Source: Providencia alcalifaciens (GTDB lineage Bacteria > Pseudomonadota > Gammaproteobacteria > Enterobacterales > Enterobacteriaceae). From it: a stretch of 64,000 bases of DNA. How positions within the stretch are numbered: the stretch's first letter is position 1; each line of letters starts with the position of its first letter. Below, piece by piece: positions 10,101 to 17,954 of this stretch. Location of the stretch: positions 496,001 to 560,000 of the forward strand of contig NZ_OU659204.1 of NCBI RefSeq assembly GCF_915403165.1, written 5' to 3'. The notes under the pieces are model-generated. The model ran no database searches and had not been told where the DNA came from. It saw nothing but the letters and a program-made list of their open reading frames with translations. Both the position numbers and the translations under genes were made by a program.

Positions 10101-11419
10101 ATGTGATGGATGCTGCGGGTAATCAGACCCAACAAGCGGGCAGTATCACCGTCGACACCTCCGCGCCAGCATTACACGGGGCGTTAGATGCCGCCTCAGA
10201 CACTGGGATTGTCGGTGACCACCTTACCAATATCAACACGCCAACCTTTAGTGGAGGGGCGGAAGCTAAATCCACAGTGTTCTTGAGCATCAATGGCAAG
10301 GCGTATTCAGCCATAGCAGATGAAGCGGGGCACTGGAGCGTCAGCATACCAACGTCAGATAAACTGGCAGACGGGCAACATGCTTATACCATTGATGTGA
10401 TGGATGCCGCGGGTAATCAGACCCAACAAGCGGGCAATATCACCATCGATACGCAGCAGCCACATTTGGATGGCCAATTGGATGACGCGAGCAATAGCGG
10501 CGAGCTATCCGATACCCTGACCAATGTAGCGACGCCAACATTCAGCGGAACGGTGAAGGTGGGTTCAGTGGTCACCTTGACCATCAATAACGTCACGTAT
10601 CCGGCACAGGTCGATAATGCAGGAAAATGGGCGCTGGCCTTGCCAGCAGGGGATGCATTACCGGATGGCTCTTATCTGTATACAGTTGAAGCGACGGACA
10701 TCGCGGGGAACACTCAGCAATTCAGCAATAGCATAACGGTGGACACTCTTGCGCCAAGTGCCGCAGGGGAGTTGAGCACAGGCAGTGATTCGGGGATCCC
10801 CAACGATAATATTACGAATATCGCTACCCCGACGTTTAGCGGGAAAACAGAATCGAAAGCAAAAGTGACCTTAAACATCAATGGTAAAGATTATAACGAT
10901 GTTGCGGATGCTTCAGGGGAGTGGCGTATCAGCATACCAACGTCAGATAAACTGTCGGACGGGCAACATGCTTATACCATCGAGGTGATGGATGCCGCGG
11001 GTAATCAGGCACAAGAAGCGGGCAGTATCACCATTGATACCCAAGCCCCTACATATATTGAAGCACATCTTAATGCAGAATTGAGAGTCGATATGGGATC
11101 ATTGAATACCACCGTGACGTTTGGTGGTAAAGCTGAGCCGGAATCAACAATTACTGTCTTTATAGAAAATAAACCTTATGGTCATACTCAAGTGGATAAG
11201 AACGGTAGCTGGGAGCTCAAACTTGAAAATTTCGCAGATGAAGGTGACTTTCAATACACAGTAGAATCTAAAGATATTGCAGGAAATACCCATAAAATAG
11301 AAGGCGTGATGTCGGTGTCTAATCCTGTTGTTCCGGTTGATGGGAGTATATCGACAACGCTTATTATACATACACCCGACGCTAGTCATTTCGATTTAGA
11401 TAATGACTATCACTTTTAA
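4172..11419 (+). CDS. Giant Ig-repeat adhesin, type I secreted (SiiE/Bap-like)
   Basis: A 2415-residue surface adhesin. It has no signal peptide. An N-terminal globular part is followed by a coiled coil (about residues 98-155, Leu/Glu/Gln heptads) and a Pro/Ser linker (160-190). Then come roughly 22 bacterial Ig-like domains of about 95-105 residues carrying the pattern TPTFSG ... DGKW ... YTVTATDxAGN ... xVDT. Four consecutive domains (DNA 9283-10458) are nearly identical. The C-terminus is short and acidic with no RTX nonapeptides, fitting an uncleaved C-terminal export signal. A coiled coil before BIg domains is the SiiE architecture, and the divergent SiiABCD-like genes would export it. 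SiiE mediates contact with host epithelium; this role is inferred here. Confidence 0.85.
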   Translation: MTNSNEVNNIIIKSFKVQGLDLIITMPDGKVERIENGLSEIILGNLILSTEKGVPLSQDEILSSIHMSVGADAVYIKEQFTSDIIDVADNQKIDIDDEKQLDHNLIELEKENQALSEALRELTEINEQKDEQLNSSVTKLNQVKQQMNQVKSEKGAEEKNNEMPPLPALVVPPVTSVSSSSSSASAEQPKEKLNELPVIAITKSQLFIQGGLSAKSDSSKVGDNITQVSTPIFTGVISLDAVGYLLLDGQKYPITPDLKGNWSLDIKTPLKEGKHQYELVASRDATDTTTVSGELIIDTQLDNLNSGIDLNSDSGVAGDGITNNPLPTLTGLAEAGSQVTLTLGQQTLSTVVDQQGIWRIGVKDALPEGTSAYQVTAVDAAGNTKTETGSVTVKTRSPNLTLLLEGKADFKTNHATPTFSGKTESDVDVRVKIDNQDYAVKADKDGNWSLPMVDKLADGMHVIGLSVTDIAGNISTVTQSVLIDTVIPSSHAQLALESDSGIEGDSLTQKKAVTLVGVTKPDAKINVTFDGKTYPATANPMGEWQVPLPAVSSDGAFDYHVNVVDHVGNIGTSSGQFTVDTSMHLDAGLDSASQSPLKTDGKTTHLLRPQISGTADPQSIITATFKGTVKKVNADAQGKWSLAFDTNASVGKDNQYVITAEDAAGNTKTLNQVFTFILQSEGKEDLTAPKLSVMLDADSDSGKINDGITNVKKPKFIGVATENSDISLVIAGNTYTAKADASTGKWSLTTDTLQEGTNSYTVTATRPDNGMSSSVQGNLFIDTTAAVSTVALTEDTDSGIKGNFITNHRTPVFTGQSDPNIEIKLTLNNEAVSTTTDKDGKWSLKLTKQLPENFTGEYVISTTDTADNKFEKKGSLVVDNLKPELSEIKLVSPWKKGKFHGDQSTNDLTPDFEGKASVGANLVFSFTLTDYAGSKKFSYPITDIDQNGNWSFSPPKGLLVKDHRYSMNEIFVKAVSPAGNESIKDFYKPGVQIKESVLTVKGEVAAESSSTGINDQYLSASRSPKLQGTIDGSSDRDELQGYIDISGNRYPLSFANSRKNWSVELPQDVQLPLGENNYTLTLNDVYGSEYKFSSYIVVSDFKFSLTPETDTNRLGDNITSHKKPVYKGKAAIGANVSAKINGEIYPIKVNSKGEWQFEVPSKGEGIYDITFVHDLDRMISGKITLNIDTTPPEYENNWIHWDDVHPKTNISKTNDLRFYSVYKGMIDSTIVSVNGQTYTFNTDFDSNRSDISQFGGKIYLPNGEYLAQITAIDIAGNKTEHEITMNVLGGDQGKNPPQIAAGFHEQLLVSTKDSKIEFNESMLKLMGTTTPASWVEIKDAQGKLLGKEKANNNGKWEVLLPIDDIPVGIKQDDSIKLMISAKDMLDRESHLDVNLVYSNTPPELTGGLDNVLIVDKQQVNIKTPSFSGTTEAYAKVTLAINSKSYAVTADKNGKWLFKLSDSDALNDGNYSYRIEAKSVIGLESTQHIENNLIVKTTPKLAGGLDFSSDSGVLDDEITKVSTPKLSGVTEANATVRVTFDNKMADAYEIKADNQGVWQIEVSKALAEGKHDYVISVDDKNQDIRGNITGQLIIDTIAPDTLTAGVTDTPNSTIQNNLLTKINTPTFSGRSEPLAQILLTIDASTHVASIQKKIVADDQGRWTFTLPSSNALSDGQYVYRAMVEDTAGNPSGIELIGFITVDTTAPILKGELDAASDTGIAGDNLTNINTPTFSGGAEAKSTVFLSINGKAYSAIADEAGHWSVSIPASDKLADGQHAYTIDVMDAAGNQTQQAGSITVDTSAPALHGALDAASDTGIVGDHLTNINTPTFSGGAEAKSTVFLSINGKAYSAIADEAGHWRVSIPTSDKLSDGQHAYTIDVMDAAGNQTQQAGSITVDTSAPALHGALDAASDTGIVGDHLTNINTPTFSGGAEAKSTVFLSINGKAYSAIADEAGHWSVSIPASDKLSDGQHAYTIDVMDAAGNQTQQAGSITVDTSAPALHGALDAASDTGIVGDHLTNINTPTFSGGAEAKSTVFLSINGKAYSAIADEAGHWSVSIPTSDKLADGQHAYTIDVMDAAGNQTQQAGNITIDTQQPHLDGQLDDASNSGELSDTLTNVATPTFSGTVKVGSVVTLTINNVTYPAQVDNAGKWALALPAGDALPDGSYLYTVEATDIAGNTQQFSNSITVDTLAPSAAGELSTGSDSGIPNDNITNIATPTFSGKTESKAKVTLNINGKDYNDVADASGEWRISIPTSDKLSDGQHAYTIEVMDAAGNQAQEAGSITIDTQAPTYIEAHLNAELRVDMGSLNTTVTFGGKAEPESTITVFIENKPYGHTQVDKNGSWELKLENFADEGDFQYTVESKDIAGNTHKIEGVMSVSNPVVPVDGSISTTLIIHTPDASHFDLDNDYHF
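9283..10458 (+). repeat. Four tandem 294-bp near-identical adhesin repeats
   Basis: Units begin near 9283, 9577, 9871 and 10165, each encoding one 98-residue Ig-like domain. Units 2-4 differ by only a few bases over 294 bp, and unit 1 diverges mainly at its left end. The low divergence compared with the other domains indicates recent duplication or ongoing conversion, so repeat number may vary between isolates and may be miscounted in short-read assemblies. Confidence 0.9.
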
Positions 11420-11432
11420 TAGATAGAACTAG

Positions 11433-11469
11433 ACGCCACCTAAAAACTCAATATAAGGTGGCGTTTATA
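11433..11469 (+). terminator. Rho-independent terminator after the adhesin gene
   Basis: ACGCCACCT (11433-11441) and AGGTGGCGT (11456-11464) form a 9-bp stem, followed by a short T/A-rich tail. It lies 13 bp after the adhesin stop and may also serve the converging AraC-type gene. Confidence 0.7.
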
Positions 11470-11481
11470 AAATCGCCGCTA

Positions 11482-12324
11482 TTATAAAAAAGATGAGATC
11501 TGGGTACGGTAGTATTTTTTGAAGGTAGACATAAAGAATGGAATATCATCGTAGCCCACTTCCTGCGCGATGCGGGTCATTGGTATGTTATTGGTTTTAG
11601 ATAACATCATTGCTTTATTCATTCGTGACATTAAACTCACTTGAGAAAAGCTCGTTCCTTCACTAGTCAAACGGCGCTTTAACGTTGCTGGACTCATGTA
11701 TAACTGTTTAGCAATAGAGCCTAAATTAGAATTTTGCTTTCCAACGTTATTAAACACCAAGTTATATACTTTCTCTTTGATAGAAACATTGATTGATAAA
11801 TGCAGTGCAGGAATGAATTCGTTCACATTTAAGAAAAAAGCCAAAATAAAATTGAGATAAATACTAATTTTATTCTTTTTAATGATGTCATTTTCACTAT
11901 AAGAACATTGCTGTAGTTCATTAATATCTTGATATGCGTAATGGAAAATATCTTTAATGATTGGCACCATCTCAAAATTTGCAACACAAAGCTGATTTTT
12001 TTTGCCTATTTTTTCTTTCTGAATACAAACAGGTAAATACTGTTGATTAAATACATTTAAGATATTGGCAGGTAAAGGAATAATGCTCAAAATGACAGTA
12101 TCACTAGGGGCATTTTTTTTCATTTCTATGATTTGATCTTTTGGTAGAAAACAAACATCTTTGGAAGTTAGTGTACGCCATTCACCCGTTTTCAAACGGA
12201 TCATGACTTCACCTAAACTTACGGTTAATAACAACGTTTCGGATAAATAAAATGCGCTTTCCGTTTCACTGGAAAGATCTTCTATATATGAATGAAAGGT
12301 TTTTTCACAAAAGTTTAGTGACAT
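11482..12324 (-). CDS. AraC-family transcriptional regulator
   Basis: A 280-residue protein with an uncharacterised N-terminal half and a C-terminal AraC-type double helix-turn-helix (about 185-278). The first helix region is LGSIAKQLYMSPATLKRRL and the second contains RIAQEVGYDDIPFFMSTFKK, close in style to the Rns/GadX/PerA virulence regulators. The start has AGGA at a good distance. It is convergent with the adhesin gene and adjacent to it, so it may control the adhesin locus, but no binding site is proven. The conserved PXXFS motif near the end is degenerate (YRTQISSFL). Confidence 0.8.
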   Translation of the reverse strand: MSLNFCEKTFHSYIEDLSSETESAFYLSETLLLTVSLGEVMIRLKTGEWRTLTSKDVCFLPKDQIIEMKKNAPSDTVILSIIPLPANILNVFNQQYLPVCIQKEKIGKKNQLCVANFEMVPIIKDIFHYAYQDINELQQCSYSENDIIKKNKISIYLNFILAFFLNVNEFIPALHLSINVSIKEKVYNLVFNNVGKQNSNLGSIAKQLYMSPATLKRRLTSEGTSFSQVSLMSRMNKAMMLSKTNNIPMTRIAQEVGYDDIPFFMSTFKKYYRTQISSFL

Positions 12325-12479
12325 AACGATCCTAATTATAAAGTTAACAAAAAAGATAAGTTTCTATTTTGAAATGTGCTTTAGTGATAGGTCGTAATTT
12401 TAATTTGCCAATAGGTATGGATATTTAATGGTTAGTCGGGATTTTTTATTTTTCTATAAGAGTCAGAATTAATAAAAGA

Positions 12480-12501
12480 GAGGCAGGAATTTTCCTGCCT
12501 C
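12480..12501 (-). terminator. Terminator of the peptidoglycan O-acetylation operon
   Basis: GAGGCAGGAA (12480-12489) pairs with TTCCTGCCTC (12492-12501). On the minus strand the stem is followed by a T-rich stretch. It lies 29 bp beyond the Ape1-like stop. Confidence 0.7.
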
Positions 12502-12529
12502 TTACTCAATGTGACGTAACATGAAGATG

Positions 12530-13756
12530 TTAGTTTATAGCCTGATTAAACTGGCTATACAGTGCCTGTGCGCTTTTCTTATAACCATCCGCAGAGAAAT
12601 GCACATTATCAGGACGGGCTAAACCTTGTGATGCCCATGCGCGGATAGAACAAGGCCCGCCCATGTTAGCTTGCCAATCCCAAAACAGCGTATGTTCCTG
12701 AGCGGCAATGTTTTTCTGAATGCGAATAACATCCATCAAATTCACTGGCATTTGTGCACTACAACCCGCCGCATTACTGAATTTAATTGAGTCACTTGGG
12801 CCCACTAACATAATCACCGCATTTGGCGATTGCTGGCGAATTTGACGAATTTTATCCCGTAGGTTTTGCTCGTAAGCTGCCAAATTCAGGGTGTCATTAA
12901 ACGCTTCGTTGGTGCCGAAGGCTAAAATCACCATATCCGGCGACATTTGAGCCAGCGTGGCGCTCCACTGTGGTTGCCACTTATCTAGCATGTTGATAGT
13001 CGCACCGTTCAAACCGATGGCAGATAACATCACACCGGGTTTATTCGAACGGACTAACCAGCCACCCACTTTGAGATTACTTGCCGCACCAACTGACACG
13101 GTTGATGGCAATTGCGTGCTCACTGGCGCAGAGAATTGCCAGCTATTTCCCGTGGCAGGTAAGGCAACCGTCGAAGACGAGGATGGCGAAACCTGCATCT
13201 GGGCACCATTTGAGCTTTGGTACAGTGCTTGTAAGCGATAACTATTTTGAACAGGCTGCAACGGTTTTAATAACACATTGCTCTTGCTACCTTGTGGCTC
13301 AGCTATCAAACCACCTAACGGGTAGTCAAAACGCTCATCTTTGCGGCTACTGGAAAGTGACCAATCCGACTTATCACTGACGCGATTAATGGTGGCGGTG
13401 CGTTGACCCGGTACCGAAATTGGCGGTACAAAACCAGGGCCTGCATCGCCATAGCGTTGTTGGAACAATGCTCTTAATTCACCCGTGAAAAAATCGGCGG
13501 CCGTGTGTGAATCCCCTATCTGGACGATATGGATTTGTTGACCACCTTGGCGCAGCTTAGATGCCAATTGGCTTAGGTTTGGTTCGCCATTATTGACTAA
13601 CTGCCCTTGCTCTGTAGGTGCTTGCCACTGAGTTTGCGACGTTTTGCCGCGTTTAGTATCAGGGGTTTGACAAGAGACTAAGCCTAATGACAGCAGTGTA
13701 ATGACACTAGCTGTGAGTAGCTTGCTCTTGACCTGATTCTGGTTGTTCAGTTTCAT
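12530..13756 (-). CDS. ape1: SGNH-family peptidoglycan O-acetylesterase, lipoprotein (Ape1-like)
   Basis: A 408-residue predicted lipoprotein (lipobox LVSC, Cys29). It has the SGNH/GDSL block GDSHTAAD with catalytic Ser83, a GTNE block and a C-terminal DNVHFS block giving Asp383 and His386. GDSHTAAD and the companion genes match Ape1, which removes O-acetyl groups from N-acetylmuramate so that lytic transglycosylases can act. It is the third gene of a PatA-PatB-Ape1 order and its start overlaps the upstream gene by 50 bp with AAGGA in front. A second O-acetyltransferase function cannot be fully excluded because PatB and Ape1 share the SGNH fold. Confidence 0.75.
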   Translation of the reverse strand: MKLNNQNQVKSKLLTASVITLLSLGLVSCQTPDTKRGKTSQTQWQAPTEQGQLVNNGEPNLSQLASKLRQGGQQIHIVQIGDSHTAADFFTGELRALFQQRYGDAGPGFVPPISVPGQRTATINRVSDKSDWSLSSSRKDERFDYPLGGLIAEPQGSKSNVLLKPLQPVQNSYRLQALYQSSNGAQMQVSPSSSSTVALPATGNSWQFSAPVSTQLPSTVSVGAASNLKVGGWLVRSNKPGVMLSAIGLNGATINMLDKWQPQWSATLAQMSPDMVILAFGTNEAFNDTLNLAAYEQNLRDKIRQIRQQSPNAVIMLVGPSDSIKFSNAAGCSAQMPVNLMDVIRIQKNIAAQEHTLFWDWQANMGGPCSIRAWASQGLARPDNVHFSADGYKKSAQALYSQFNQAIN

Positions 13757-14891
13757 GAGGTTCCTTGTCTTCCTCTTCGAAATGGATCAGTGAAAATACG
13801 CTTTCGGCAATCATTTGTTGCCCTTTACCACTGAAATGGATCCCATCACCACTGCGCAATTTTATAGCATTGCTACCATCCCCAATATAGTCGGAATAGT
13901 CGTCATTTTTATATTTAAAGACGTCATTGGCAGAAATGTACATTTCGCCATATTTCGCGACTTCAGTCTGGTAAAGACCACGAAGGAATTTCATACCATC
14001 GGAAAGGGTGTTTTTACGCATATTCGGTGGACCCACCCAAATCACATCGACATGATGTTGGCGTGCGGTGGAGAGAATTTCACTGATACGCGAGCGATAG
14101 GTTTGTTCCCACTCTTCACTCTTGAATTTCACATACTTATAGCCTGACTGTGGTGGCATATCCCATGGATCATTAGGCCCTAAAAATACCACTAAGACTT
14201 TAATGTTCGGGTTATCGTTCAATGCTTTGGCAATGGTATCTGGCCAGTTAAAGAATTTAGGGTACGCAAGACCCGTACTCTGCTTACTTAAGTTAATACT
14301 CTCAATATTATACTTTTTCAACAGCATGTTTTTAACATGGGGAGCGACGCCCTGCATCATGGAGTCCCCTGCAAACAAGACTTGATCCCCTGCGGCAATA
14401 TTGGCTATTTGTTTTTGAACAACAGGCCCTTCAGGTTGTGCAATAGTCACGCCCGCAAAGGTTCGACCCGGAATTTTAGCGCGAGCTTGAGGGCGTTTTA
14501 ATAACTCAGGGAACGTAACCGATAAGCTCTCTGCTGGATGAATATAACCATTAACAAAGTGTAGTCCCACACGGAAATCTTGTGGGAAAACTAACGTTTT
14601 GTGGTTAGCGGCCATTTGGGCCGCAAGTTTATCTTCAGCGGCCTTTTGTCCCGATGCGTGATAGGCAAAAGTTGCCCCCGCTTCTTGGACACCATCATGT
14701 AACGCACTCCCGTAATCCCAGACAGGGTTTCCGCCGATTTTCGCCCATGGGGTATCTTGGTGATACTTTTGCTGCCAGAATCGCTCTAAGGAGCTTTGGT
14801 TTAACCAAATCAGTAGCAAGCCCGTGATGATGACAATCAGCACAACTTGCCCAGTTTTTTTCAGGTTATTTTTAAACTCAGAAGTTAGCAT
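13707..14891 (-). CDS. patB: Peptidoglycan O-acetyltransferase (PatB-like SGNH protein)
   Basis: A 394-residue protein with one N-terminal membrane anchor (about 14-30) and a periplasmic SGNH domain: GDSMMQG (Ser177), a GPNDPWD block and DGIHFS near the C-terminus (Asp349, His352). In PatA/PatB systems PatA moves acetyl groups across the inner membrane and PatB transfers them to the C6 hydroxyl of muramic acid, blocking lysozyme. The gene overlaps the PatA stop by 14 bp and the Ape1-like start by 50 bp, so the three are coupled. In Providencia this modification is also linked in the literature to the 2'-N-acetyltransferase of peptidoglycan metabolism. Confidence 0.75.
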   Translation of the reverse strand: MLTSEFKNNLKKTGQVVLIVIITGLLLIWLNQSSLERFWQQKYHQDTPWAKIGGNPVWDYGSALHDGVQEAGATFAYHASGQKAAEDKLAAQMAANHKTLVFPQDFRVGLHFVNGYIHPAESLSVTFPELLKRPQARAKIPGRTFAGVTIAQPEGPVVQKQIANIAAGDQVLFAGDSMMQGVAPHVKNMLLKKYNIESINLSKQSTGLAYPKFFNWPDTIAKALNDNPNIKVLVVFLGPNDPWDMPPQSGYKYVKFKSEEWEQTYRSRISEILSTARQHHVDVIWVGPPNMRKNTLSDGMKFLRGLYQTEVAKYGEMYISANDVFKYKNDDYSDYIGDGSNAIKLRSGDGIHFSGKGQQMIAESVFSLIHFEEEDKEPHETEQPESGQEQATHS

Positions 14892-16296
14892 AGATAAATC
14901 CTGGCATTCCCGAAGGTGATAGCATAAACATAATCGTCAACACAATGGCTAATGGGATTGGGTAATAGTACCAAGCGATATCTTGATATTTTTTGGCAAC
15001 ATACTGATAGCCTTGAACAAAATAAGGGTAGGCAAAGAACAGTAACCAGAATGCAATCAGCAAGCCGAGATTCGCGCTAATTGAGGCGATAAATCCAGGT
15101 TCAATAAATTGATTGAGCATCACCAGCGCATCATCAAACGATGGGCTACGGAAAAAGATCCATGCAAAGCAGACAAAATGGAAAGTCAGAATTCGTGCAA
15201 GTAATTTTGAAACGTGGGCATTGGGAATTAAGTGGGTTCTTCCCAGTTTTTTCATTAGCTCAGTTTTAATATTAAAAATCACCGTCCCTAAGCCATGGAT
15301 CGCCCCCCAAATAACAAACGTCATTGCGGCACCATGCCACAGACCTGAAATTAACATGGCGGTTAATACGTTGATATTTTTGCGCACAAATCCTTTGCGA
15401 CTGCCCCCCAATGGAATATAGATATAGTCCATGATGAAGGTCGATAAACTGATATGCCAGCGTTTCCAGAAATCTTGCAAGTTAGTCGCTAAATATGGGG
15501 CATTAAAGTTAAGAGGTACTCTAAAGCCTAATAGCAATGCAATCCCCGTGACTAAGTTGGTATAACCGGAGAAGTTAAAATAGATATTCCATGCGTAAGC
15601 GTAGGTGGCAATTAATATTTCCCCTGCACTAAAGCCTGCGGGAGCATCAAATACCGGATTAACGTAGTTTTCAGCAAGGTAAGAGCTGAATAGAAACAGT
15701 TTTACCAGTGCTAAGCTAATTAACAAAATGGCGCGGCGAGAGTCGAGAATAACGCGGCTTTCAGCTTGGATTTGCGGTAAAAAGTTTTTCGCACGGTTAA
15801 TTGGACCTGCCACGATACTTGGGAAAAAAGCCAAATATAATACAACGTCAAAAAAGTCGGCTTTTTCAATTTCTTTGCGACACACCGAAACGGTATAGCT
15901 GACGGAATGGAAGGCGTAGAAAGAGAGCCCCAATGGTGCCAGCAGCTCCAGCACAGGCAGTCCAACGCTAAATCCAAACTTGTCGAGGGTTTGCTGAATA
16001 GTTTCTTGGAAGAAAGAATAATATTTAAATGCGGTAAAGCAGCCAATGATCCCGACAGCTAATAACGAATATACCCATCGGTTAGATAACCAAACCGTTG
16101 CCCAGTTGGTGAGCAAATAGATAAATAACGTGTAGCCAAACAGAATATAGGCAAAGTCAGGGCTAAATGAGTAGACAAAGAAATAACTTGCTGTGATGAG
16201 CAACCCATTCTGCAATTTAGAGCTGGGTTGGCAGCCCCAATAAATAAGAAAAAAAACTAAAAAAGAGCCAAGAAACTCAAATGAGAAGAAATTCAT
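14878..16296 (-). CDS. patA: MBOAT-family O-acetyltransferase (PatA-like)
   Basis: A 472-residue polytopic membrane protein of the MBOAT/AlgI family. Family marks include the RWHISLSTFIMDYIYIPLGG segment and the following SGLWHGA motif with the conserved active-site His. It should move acetyl from a cytoplasmic donor across the membrane for the PatB-like partner encoded just downstream. AlgI of alginate synthesis is in the same family, but no alginate genes are present and the two SGNH partners favour peptidoglycan O-acetylation. It is the first gene of the operon. Confidence 0.85.
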   Translation of the reverse strand: MNFFSFEFLGSFLVFFLIYWGCQPSSKLQNGLLITASYFFVYSFSPDFAYILFGYTLFIYLLTNWATVWLSNRWVYSLLAVGIIGCFTAFKYYSFFQETIQQTLDKFGFSVGLPVLELLAPLGLSFYAFHSVSYTVSVCRKEIEKADFFDVVLYLAFFPSIVAGPINRAKNFLPQIQAESRVILDSRRAILLISLALVKLFLFSSYLAENYVNPVFDAPAGFSAGEILIATYAYAWNIYFNFSGYTNLVTGIALLLGFRVPLNFNAPYLATNLQDFWKRWHISLSTFIMDYIYIPLGGSRKGFVRKNINVLTAMLISGLWHGAAMTFVIWGAIHGLGTVIFNIKTELMKKLGRTHLIPNAHVSKLLARILTFHFVCFAWIFFRSPSFDDALVMLNQFIEPGFIASISANLGLLIAFWLLFFAYPYFVQGYQYVAKKYQDIAWYYYPIPLAIVLTIMFMLSPSGMPGFIYANF

Positions 16297-16393
16297 ATTA
16301 GACTCAGGTGTTATTTGTTATGGGTGACCATGATATTTATTCTTTTCCGGCATGCAATCGGAATTTCGTCATATTTCAATTTACTCGTCATAC

Positions 16394-16492
16394 TTCGAAT
16401 TTTAGGGGTGTTGGCTGCGCTCAACTACCCTAGTCACATACTTATGTATGCTCCTAGGGATATCTTCTCTTGCCGCCTACCTAAAACCCGAA
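16394..16492. repeat. Palindromic intergenic repeat (REP/MITE-like)
   Basis: The intergenic stretch between patA and bax holds an element bounded by the inverted ends TTCGAATTTTAGG (16394-16406) and CCTAAAACCCGAA (16480-16492), 11 of 13 matching. An inner hairpin uses CCCTAG (16428-16433) and CTAGGG (16454-16459). The inner wording (TTGGCTGCGCTC, TTGCCGCCT) resembles from memory a dispersed repeat common in Enterobacterales such as Yersinia, Serratia and Photorhabdus. An apparent reading frame through it is not a gene. The rest of 16297-16676 shows nothing else beyond the bax terminator. Confidence 0.6.
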
Positions 16493-16618
16493 TTATTTAG
16501 AGTAAATCGGGGATAGGGAAAATAAGTTATGTAAGATTCAAAGTTCAAAGTTCAAGAAGTATAGCTGGGGCGGGGTGGGTTGTCATATTTCGAGTGGGTG
16601 GGACAAAGTGCAAAAAAA

Positions 16619-16645
16619 AATCCACTTTCGAAAAAGTGGATTTTT
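16619..16645 (-). terminator. Terminator downstream of bax
   Basis: TCCACTTT (16621-16628) and AAAGTGGA (16633-16640) form a stem with A- and T-runs on both flanks, so it can work in both directions. It lies 32 bp past the bax stop. Confidence 0.75.
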
Positions 16646-16676
16646 ATACTGTGTACCTGGTGTGTAGATACTAAAA

Positions 16677-17483
16677 TTAGCTGCGAGTCGCTGCTCTTTG
16701 TTGAGCTTGTGTAATCAATTCTTCGTTGCTCGCGTACATCTCTTTCAAATAGCGGTTATATGATGAACCTAACTCTGAGTACCCTTTCATATCGTTAATC
16801 AGCTTGACGGAGTCTAACTCATCTTGTGATTGACGCTGTTTAGCACGCGAGTGACGTAAGGATTCATACGCGTTATGGGTATTCATGTTCTTCATATAGG
16901 CAGTCACTGTTGCTTCAACAGAAGCGTAAGCTGAGTAGCCTTTGATCTTTCCTTTGCTAACTTGGCAACCGCTACCACAGCGCATACCAAATAAATTTCC
17001 GTTTTGTAGAGCAAGCTGAGAAGTACCCCAACCAGACTCTGTAGCCGCTTGTGTCGCAACTAAATGTGTTGGCATGATGTCTACACGACTTAACAGCTTA
17101 TCCCAATTAATACGTTTTGGGTTGCTGCAACTGATGCCATAACTATCGCAGATCTGGGTTAGGCGACGTAGCTCTTGGGCGCTCCATTTGGTGTTTGCGC
17201 GCACGGAAAGCAGCCAGTTACGCTCTTCCATAATCTGTTGATTGACTTTTTCAATCACCGGGACAATCGTTTTCAAAAACGCTTTCTTACGTGGAGTACC
17301 AGACGGGTATTTACGCATATCAGGCAGTGGTGTTTCTGCTTGATTTGAGTTTTGTGCCGACTTCAGCGTGAAGTCTTTTTTAAGCATCGTACTGGTACTG
17401 GTGGAGCCAAAACTGAGGCCCGAAAACAAAAGTAAAAATAAGAAAGCGAAGACGGCGTTTGTCCTCATCGTTCGAGAGGGCAT
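16677..17483 (-). CDS. bax: Bax-like N-acetylglucosaminidase (GH73 family)
   Basis: A 268-residue exported cell-wall hydrolase candidate. It has a signal-like hydrophobic segment (about 9-24) and a C-terminal glucosaminidase domain of the FlgJ/Bax type. The ATESGWGTSQLA motif provides the catalytic Glu149, followed by NLFGMRCG and the long YSAYASVEATVTAYMKN segment. Length and order match E. coli Bax (about 274 aa). Four Cys residues (two CXXXXC-like pairs) may form disulfides. AGGAG lies upstream of the ATG. It is monocistronic, with its own terminator. Confidence 0.85.
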   Translation of the reverse strand: MPSRTMRTNAVFAFLFLLLFSGLSFGSTSTSTMLKKDFTLKSAQNSNQAETPLPDMRKYPSGTPRKKAFLKTIVPVIEKVNQQIMEERNWLLSVRANTKWSAQELRRLTQICDSYGISCSNPKRINWDKLLSRVDIMPTHLVATQAATESGWGTSQLALQNGNLFGMRCGSGCQVSKGKIKGYSAYASVEATVTAYMKNMNTHNAYESLRHSRAKQRQSQDELDSVKLINDMKGYSELGSSYNRYLKEMYASNEELITQAQQRAATRS

Positions 17484-17571
17484 TTGCTTCTCCTATGTTT
17501 CTCTGAACAAAAATCGAGCGAATGGTAGCAGAATAATTTTTCATGAGCTACCTTTATCCGACTCACATTAG

Positions 17572-17954
17572 GTAAATTTCTGTATTGGTATGTCATTAAG
17601 TGTTGATTTCTTTTAACTCAATGATTTTAGATTATATATAATTCCGTTATTTATATTTTTAATGCTTTATTTATCAATTTTTGTTTTTGATTCCATGCTG
17701 CAACAATCTGATTTAAGCTAAATTGGATTGATTTTCAAACAATTAACAGGTGTATTGTAGGGTTATTATGTTTGATAAATGACCAATCAGTGGTCTGATT
17801 TTTAAACAAAACGAGGTGTTTCGCATTTTTTGAGTGGTATTGGTTGTTAAAAATACAGAATCAAAATCGACTTTCAATGTGTGAAAAGGCCAAAAAAAAG
17901 GCCGTTTTTTGACCTTTTACCTTAGCCAATTATCAACGTTGGCCGACGACTTTT
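17572..17954. other. AT-rich intergenic region with a terminator
   Basis: About 380 bp without a gene. It should hold the bax promoter at its left end. At its right end (17885-17918) G/C-rich AAGGCC and GGCC blocks with A/T runs form a terminator-like hairpin for the DUF4056 gene on the minus strand. I see no other structure. Confidence 0.5.

Noticed and set aside
9202..10347. Repeated minus-strand frames of 74-76 codons inside the adhesin gene
   Set aside because: They recur every 294 bp as shadows of the tandem repeats, opposite a strongly coding strand.
9283..10458. Regular repeats considered as a CRISPR array
   Set aside because: The period is 294 bp, the repeats are coding and have no short repeat-spacer pattern.
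16315..16500. 61-codon plus-strand frame
   Set aside because: It lies inside the palindromic repeat element, and has no ribosome site or domain.
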